Positions 58,501-64,000 of a DNA stretch of 64,000 nt are shown here, in pieces. A program made the position numbers and the translations under genes. The first letter of the stretch is position 1, and every line of letters starts with the position of its first letter. This stretch comes from Axinella damicornis (lineage: Eukaryota > Porifera > Demospongiae > Axinellida > Axinellidae): NCBI GenBank assembly GCA_963931865.1, contig OZ007512.1, forward strand, positions 4,920,883 through 4,984,882. Direction: 5' to 3'. Below the pieces are notes generated by a model. That model did not search any database and was not told the origin of the DNA. It saw nothing but the letters and a program-made list of their open reading frames with translations.

Positions 58501-60059
58501 ATAGACATTAATTGTATTAGTTGATTAAATCATCCCACAAGGGCCGGATGCATGTTTTATGTTGCAGGTAACACTCTAGGAGGGCCGGCTTTAATATGTT
58601 AACCACAATGTCCTGCATGGACGAGGACGGATCAAGGAAATGGACAAGGATGGGACGAGGACGTGGTATGGTGATTAGCAGGGGATCTGGGAGGGGATGG
58701 GGAGAGGGAGAGGGAGGGGTATTATACAGTAAGAGTGAGTGAGGGGAGAATGAGTGCAACAGTTCACGGTCCACCTACGCATGGCCATTACATTCTTCAG
58801 TTTATGGGGGCCTAGTTCAACATTTTGTGGTTAGACCACTCTGGTTCCAATTTCAACCCCTTCAAATAATATTAGCTACGCAGCGGTAGAGTTGTGAAAG
58901 ATTCTTCTGTTGCATGGGTTGCTGCAAGAATTCTATACCTGGTATACTACAGAATCAATTCATGAAACAGGCGCTCTCTCTGGTAGTGGTTTGCAAGATA
59001 TCGTGGTTGACATGCAGTTAATTACTGGCCAACAGCAACCTACCAAACACACATTACAGTAACTTTGCACTTAAATTTGGCTCAACAAGCAGTAATCCAT
59101 CCTGTCCAGCTCAGGATCGACCATTGACATTTCCACTCCACTGCTCCTGCATGTATTCTTTGTCTCTGACAGCAATGAACAACTATACGTAGCTATATCA
59201 TTGCTGCACAATTATTCATCTGCATGCTCACTGTACGTGTTTCTCAGGATGGCTGGACTGCTCTCATGTGGGCTATTTCCAATGATTATTATTGCAGTGA
59301 CACTGTACATGTTCTGCTCTCTGCTGGCCCAGGAGTGCAAGTATAGACCTGGTTGAAAATGTGAGATCTACGCCCAATGGTAGACTAGTGCTCCTGTATC
59401 ACAAATGTGATACTGGTGGCAAAGGGCTTGCATTATATATGTATCATCGATACCCACATCATTCAAGCCTGGGGACAAACTGCTATGCAGGATAAGGATA
59501 AGTTAATTTGTTGCTATGCAGCAGTTTTGAAGATAAATCCGCTAGAATTCACTCAGGAGTAGGTTTAGCCACATCACGTGTACACCCTGATATATCTATG
59601 TGGTTAACCCTCTCCTACGCCTTGTGTTAATCATCACTGTGCATAGTGCAGATGAGCTGTTGAATACTTTGGGATCTCAATGCCTTACATGTCATTACCT
59701 CAATATGGTTACAAGTGTACTTGGAATTGCACTAATTATTGAGTGGATCCCTACATCTCCTTTCAACGTTCTTTACCAAGCAGCAGGTGCATGCTTGAGC
59801 TGAACCTATCATAGATCCAGAGCAGCATGCCTGCTTTCATGTGCAGCTTCCTTATAATATAGTTCTTGCCGAGTAGCTACATTATAATTATTCCATGAGG
59901 CTCATGATTGCAGTGGCTATAGTGGTATTGTATTGTGTACCAACTTCCTTTCTCTATTGCCACGTCAGTTTCATGTATACAGCTTCTGAATTGTGTGCAT
60001 TATTTGTTGTCATGTCAGCTCCACAAAGTACTGCAGCTTTTACTCTCTCATACATACAG
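58501..60059. other. resumed duplicate of 28.25-29.9 kb
   Basis: Sequence continues the copy broken by the 7.5-kb element: GATTAAATCATCCCACAAGG at 58524 and 28263. Includes a ruined ankyrin exon at 59248-59358 (DGWTALMWAISNDYY, then frame loss). Confidence 0.75.
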
Positions 60060-60708
60060 TGGCCAGGAAGGACTGCACTGATGCTGGCCAGTGAGGGTGA
60101 CCACCTGGATGTGGTCAGGGAACTGCTAATGGTCAGTTACGTAGTCTCCAGTGACCCTTGCATGAGAGATACTATGTTACACTAGTGGTAAGGGAAAAAT
60201 CTCGACATTCATGTCTTGCAGCTGCATCCTGAACGCGGCTGATTCGAAGGTGCAATTCTGCACATTTGTGCTGCGTAAATAATCTAATCCACATGCATCT
60301 CACATAATTGTATCAAATCAATGACCCAAGTAACTCTGTAGCTAGCTAGATGGTTTTCCTGAATTCAAGTACGAACTCCAAACTTCAATATTATTGTTGG
60401 TAATGGATGTTTCCAGTTTCTTAGCTACTGTATAGCCGCAAATATTTGTGGATATCTCCTCAAAGACATTGTGCAAATTGCGTCTTGGAGGATAAGGAGT
60501 CTTTCGTTCCAGTGCTATACCATCTCATATCATGTCCGTTTCAATCAAAGTGACACAAGTATACTGTTGCTTTTGTTGTTTCTCTGTCATAGATGCAGTG
60601 GGAAGGAAGTATATACTGCACTGATGCTGGCCAGTGAGGGTGGCCACCTGGATGTGGTCAGGGAGCTGCTAAATTAAGGCCCAGGCAGATGTGAATGTAC
60701 AGGATAAG

Positions 60709-61386
60709 GTATGCAGCCTCCATTGACTCTTGAGAGTCTCAAGAGAGCTACAAGAAGTTCATGGTGGGTTAGCATGCAGGTTGCAACTAACAATAGTTAC
60801 ATTGTATATTTTGCAGGAAGAGGGAAGGGCTTGCCGTAACATGGCAACAAGACTCACCCACAGCGCTACAGAAAATTGCATAGAGTACAACTGGTGCACA
60901 ATGCGTCAATGTCAAGTTTTCTTTTGCATGGTTTGCTGTCTGTATCCAATGTATATTACTGCAGGTTGCAAACCAGCCATGCGTTGCTGCATACTCAAAA
61001 ATGACAGGGTTTAGTTACAAAGACAGCTAGTATATAATGCAGCTGTGATGGTTTTGGCAAGACCTGCAGGACCCATACCTTGCCACTAGCCTGTGTACTC
61101 TGAGTATACAGCTTCCTGTGTACAGTTAATTATTGTACTGATATACATCATCATTTGAGCGATCCACCAGATGGAACACACAATTCCACGTGCATGACAA
61201 GCACGTCTTTGCTGTATCCATTATCACACTAGTAGCCTTCGGCCTCGGGGAATATTGCATTCCTTGGGTAGTAATAGATATCCAACACAGTAGTGTGCAA
61301 TAATTGTTTATTAGCTACATGTACACACCGTACTAGGCAAATGGATAAGTCATAAGAAAACAACGTATCTATATCTCTGTTTTGTA
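60709..61386. other. non-coding interval before the second Death exon copy
   Basis: Homologous in part to 30.7-32.1 kb. No supported exon. Confidence 0.5.
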
Positions 61387-61578
61387 GACACCAAGCCCAG
61401 GATGGCCCAGCTGAAGACCACTGGAGGGGACAAAGTGGAGATAATCAAGACCATCGCTCCAGACTGGAAGGAGGTTGGGATTCTCATGGATCTCGATCCA
61501 AACGCACAAAAATCGAATGCATTGAAACAGACCATGCATGCTCACAAAATTTATATGGAATGGTTCAGTCATTTGCTG

Positions 61579-61872
61579 TTAACTCTTTACCAACCAATGA
61601 CTGCAAAAGCCGTCATGAGCTCCCATAAGCCATAAGAATTTATATGGGGGATTTATTACTAGGCGTTACACTTTAATACAGGATTTTGCTTCCCTAAGCT
61701 GTTTCTTATGGTTGGTAAAGAGTTAAACTCTTAACCAACCATAAGAAACAGCTTAGGGAAGCAAAACCCTGTATTAAAGTATAACGCCTAGTATTAAATT
61801 CCCCATATAAATTCTTATGGGCTTATGGGAGCTCATGACGGCTTTTGCAGTCATTGGTTGGTAAAGAGTTAA
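61579..61872. mobile_element. 294-bp palindromic MITE with TTAA duplication
   Basis: TTAACTCTTTACCAACCAAT ... ATTGGTTGGTAAAGAGTTAA; the two arms are complementary over almost the full length with the centre near 61727. TTAA at both ends points to a piggyBac-type insertion. The intact target lies at about 32290 (CTGTCAAGAGATCTTC). A solo relic of the family ends with TTAA at 62766-62769. Confidence 0.85.
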
Positions 61873-62072
61873 GAGATCTTCAGACTTCGGTTGGATAGTC
61901 CGGATGCCACCTGGGAAATCTGATTGAACTGCTGAATGACTCAGAAAACAAATTTAGAACTCGCTGAACAGGTTACGAATGCACTAGGTCCATAGACACA
62001 TCCGAAGAAAGCTATCCTTTGAGAATGCACTAGGTTTGTAGATGCCATAATATTGTTTTCTTGTTTGTATAT

Positions 62073-62302
62073 GTGAACGCATCAAGTAAAAATCGGGAAT
62101 AAAACACAGTCAAATGTGGGGAATTGTCCAAATTGCTTAAAAATGGATTAAAACTTGTGCACCCCCTTCGAAGAAACGCCTGAAAATTGGAGAAACTCAA
62201 TTCTTGAAAATCTTCTCAAACACATTTAGAACCAATTCCCATCTCAGGGGGGTGCAAACTTTGAAATGCGTTTTATTCCCGATTTTTATTTGATGCGTTC
62301 AC
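62073..62302. mobile_element. 230-bp TIR MITE
   Basis: GTGAACGCATCAAGTAAAAA ... TTTTTATTTGATGCGTTCAC with arms extending through TCGGGAATAAAAC. The empty site is visible in the copy at about 32430 (TTGTTTGTATCGTTATAGCA). Confidence 0.85.
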
Positions 62303-64000
62303 ATATATCATTATAGCATCCTTTAGTTGATATCAGTACAAGTATCATTAATTGTTAAGTGCTACCCCGGTAATTTTGTTCCAGTATATACATAAGCGGG
62401 ATGGTTACATGTACATGTTATAGCTTGCAGATTGTATTACCCGTAACAGGGTTGTTATACATCAGTGGGCTGGTTATCAGTGACCCCTTCTGGTGATGCT
62501 TACACACTAGTTTCCAACTTCGAAACTCAAACCGTTTTGGTGTTGCATGTACTTGCTCTTAAGTCGTATAGGCAATGTGCATAATAATGAATTGATAAGA
62601 ATTCAGCAAGCAGCTGCAGAAATATATTTGTACCAACCGTAGGAAGCAAGAACCCTATAAGGTATAACACCCATGCAGTATTACTTGCCTATCACTATAA
62701 ATTCTTATGATGGGCTTCTGCATAGAAGCTAATGACGGCATTTGCTGTCATTGGTTGGCGAAGAGTTAAAGCGCTTTACAGGCTTAAATTGCTAACATAC
62801 TGTTATAATTATATGCGACTGTTTTTTATTTAGATATCAGACAAAATTTGAACACACAGAAGTATTGCTGTTTGTAGTGTGAATTCTCATAGCAGCTTGC
62901 AGATCAATCTGCATGTTTGGGATCTACAAAGTTCTATCGTCGAACATTCTACATACTCGACGACTATCATGGGTCAAAAAGCATAAACTATAAGTATGTT
63001 GTGGATCAGCAGGCATCGGCTGCAACTCATGGTTGTAGCTATGTGGGCAGCAGACATAGCACAATTTGCACACAGACATCCATCTTCAGCGGTGTCGGGG
63101 TATACTATCACAGGTGTCCTTCTGGTTGCTCAGGTGGTGTACGGACTATATAGCTTACATGGCATTGTACCAATTCAAATCCGGGTTAGCCTTGAAATCT
63201 CACATGGAGGTACAATTTCTAAGCAGAAATTGAACTCAAACTTTAAGTGAGGCTGCTCCATAAGAGAAGAGAAGTGACACGTGCAAGGCTACGGGATATT
63301 GAGATCAATTACGTAGGATGGACTCTATTCTTCCAGCTTTCTGTGAGTCCAGTCCCTGCAGTCCAGTCTCGAGTCCAGGACAGGATGGACTCCATCTTCA
63401 GGTGTTGTTGTATTGATGAGGGTCTTCTGCAGAAGCCAATTACTATAGCCTCATTCCAAGGCCCCGCCCAGCTTTTAATTAATCACTTGCAGGAAGGAAA
63501 AATGTCTTCTTTGCGCAACTGAAACCAGCGTGGGTCTGGGAATGAGGCAATTACACACCATGAATCTTGTGTAATATGGAGGGGAAGTGGTTGACGCTGC
63601 TGTGTATGACCACAGCATAACGTGAATGGTGAGGGAGTGAACTTGATAATCACATGCACAAAGCATAGCAGACTGCAGTTGAAACATTAATGACAGCACA
63701 GCCTAGTGCTTACAATGGCCACTGATTGCAAATCAGTCATATCATCACATAGTTGTTAAGTGTGTAGAAGATCTGGATCCACTTCACTCTCTTGTACAGC
63801 GTGTTTGAAGCCATTCCACCAGTAGTTCCTGAGGAGAAAGAAGACAGCTCTAGACGGCCATGCTGTGATGATTGTCCATAGCAGACTAATCAGTCCCTAG
63901 AGTCACCTGAGCTGATATTGTCTGCACATGGTGGTACAATGACTGCCACTGTACCAAACTAGGGAACATCCCCCCAGGCAAGAGGTGGGTCTGAAGTAAC
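62303..64000. other. duplicate of 32.43-33.9 kb, degenerate
   Basis: Carries a decayed copy of the minus-strand gene region (ELLVEWLQTRC then stop on the minus strand, about 63830-63790), a foldback element at 63449-63546, and a solo TTAA-element end at about 62690-62769. 62.77-63.35 kb has no match or exon I can support. Confidence 0.6.

Larger units (their letters stand above)
59248..61872 (+). pseudogene. decayed ankyrin-repeat / Death-domain gene, copy 2
   Basis: Ankyrin exons: 59248 onward (indel and stop), 60060-60131 (WPGRTALMLASEGDHLDVVR, lacks its last third), 60598-60708 (TALMLASEGGHLDVVRELLN then stop; extra TATAT and TTAA-like bases). The Death exon starts at 61387 (acceptor CTGTTTTGTAG) with TIAPDWKEVGILMDLDPNAQ, frameshifts after it and is split by a 294-bp TTAA-flanked element at 61579-61872; the tail (AGAGATCTTCAGACTTCGGT) resumes after it. 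Not functional. Confidence 0.75.

Noticed and set aside
58517..58774. 85-codon minus-strand proline-rich ORF
   Set aside because: Antisense of a G-rich, GGGAGAGGGAGAGGG-type stretch that also occurs at 28.43 kb; no coding evidence.

Overview
This window is eukaryotic and most likely from a demosponge; Amphimedon queenslandica or a close relative is my best guess. Genes are split into short exons with GT/AG introns, some only about 46 bases long. Death-fold domains are combined with Roc-COR-type GTPases, and the intervening DNA is packed with miniature inverted-repeat elements, minisatellites and palindromes. The species call is inference. I see no rRNA gene, canonical tRNA gene, CRISPR array or bacterial operon.

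Layout. 0.1-2.0 kb: 3' exons of an unrecognised minus-strand gene with a coiled coil. 2-11.9 kb: repeats, including a 21-copy 46-bp minisatellite. 11.96-27.96 kb: gene 1, built as a short start exon, four Death-domain exons, a 2.1-kb Roc-COR GTPase exon, four Ser/Thr-rich linker exons, a fifth Death domain and a 10-codon last exon. 28.9-32.4 kb: decaying ankyrin exons and a Death-domain exon. 32.8-34.0 kb: exons of an unrecognised minus-strand gene. 34.9-37.4 kb: nested non-coding duplications. 37.5-39.4 kb: a frameshifted fatty-acid-hydroxylase pseudogene. 41.07-50.05 kb: gene 2, built as CARD-like, Death, Roc-COR GTPase (with an in-frame TGA), linkers and Death domain. 50.26-50.95 kb: a truncated LINE. 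50.99-58.50 kb: a 7.5-kb terminal-inverted-repeat element carrying a tandem array. 59-62 kb: a second decayed ankyrin/Death copy. 62-64 kb: repeats and relics of the minus-strand gene.

Genes 1 and 2 are tandem paralogues. Their flanks match almost base for base in blocks (19.6-21.9 kb with 45.2-46.8 kb; 26.96-33.9 kb with 49.06-64.0 kb), yet their GTPase exons are strongly diverged. Every fully bounded Death and linker exon except the first linker of gene 1 begins and ends in phase 1, and the CARD-like exon ends in phase 1, so modules can be swapped without breaking the frame. By family analogy (DAPK1, LRRK and MFHAS1-type ROCO proteins, NLR and APAF1-like proteins), the products would be cytoplasmic signalling proteins whose GTPase acts as a nucleotide switch and whose death folds recruit partners. 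That role is inferred from domains only.
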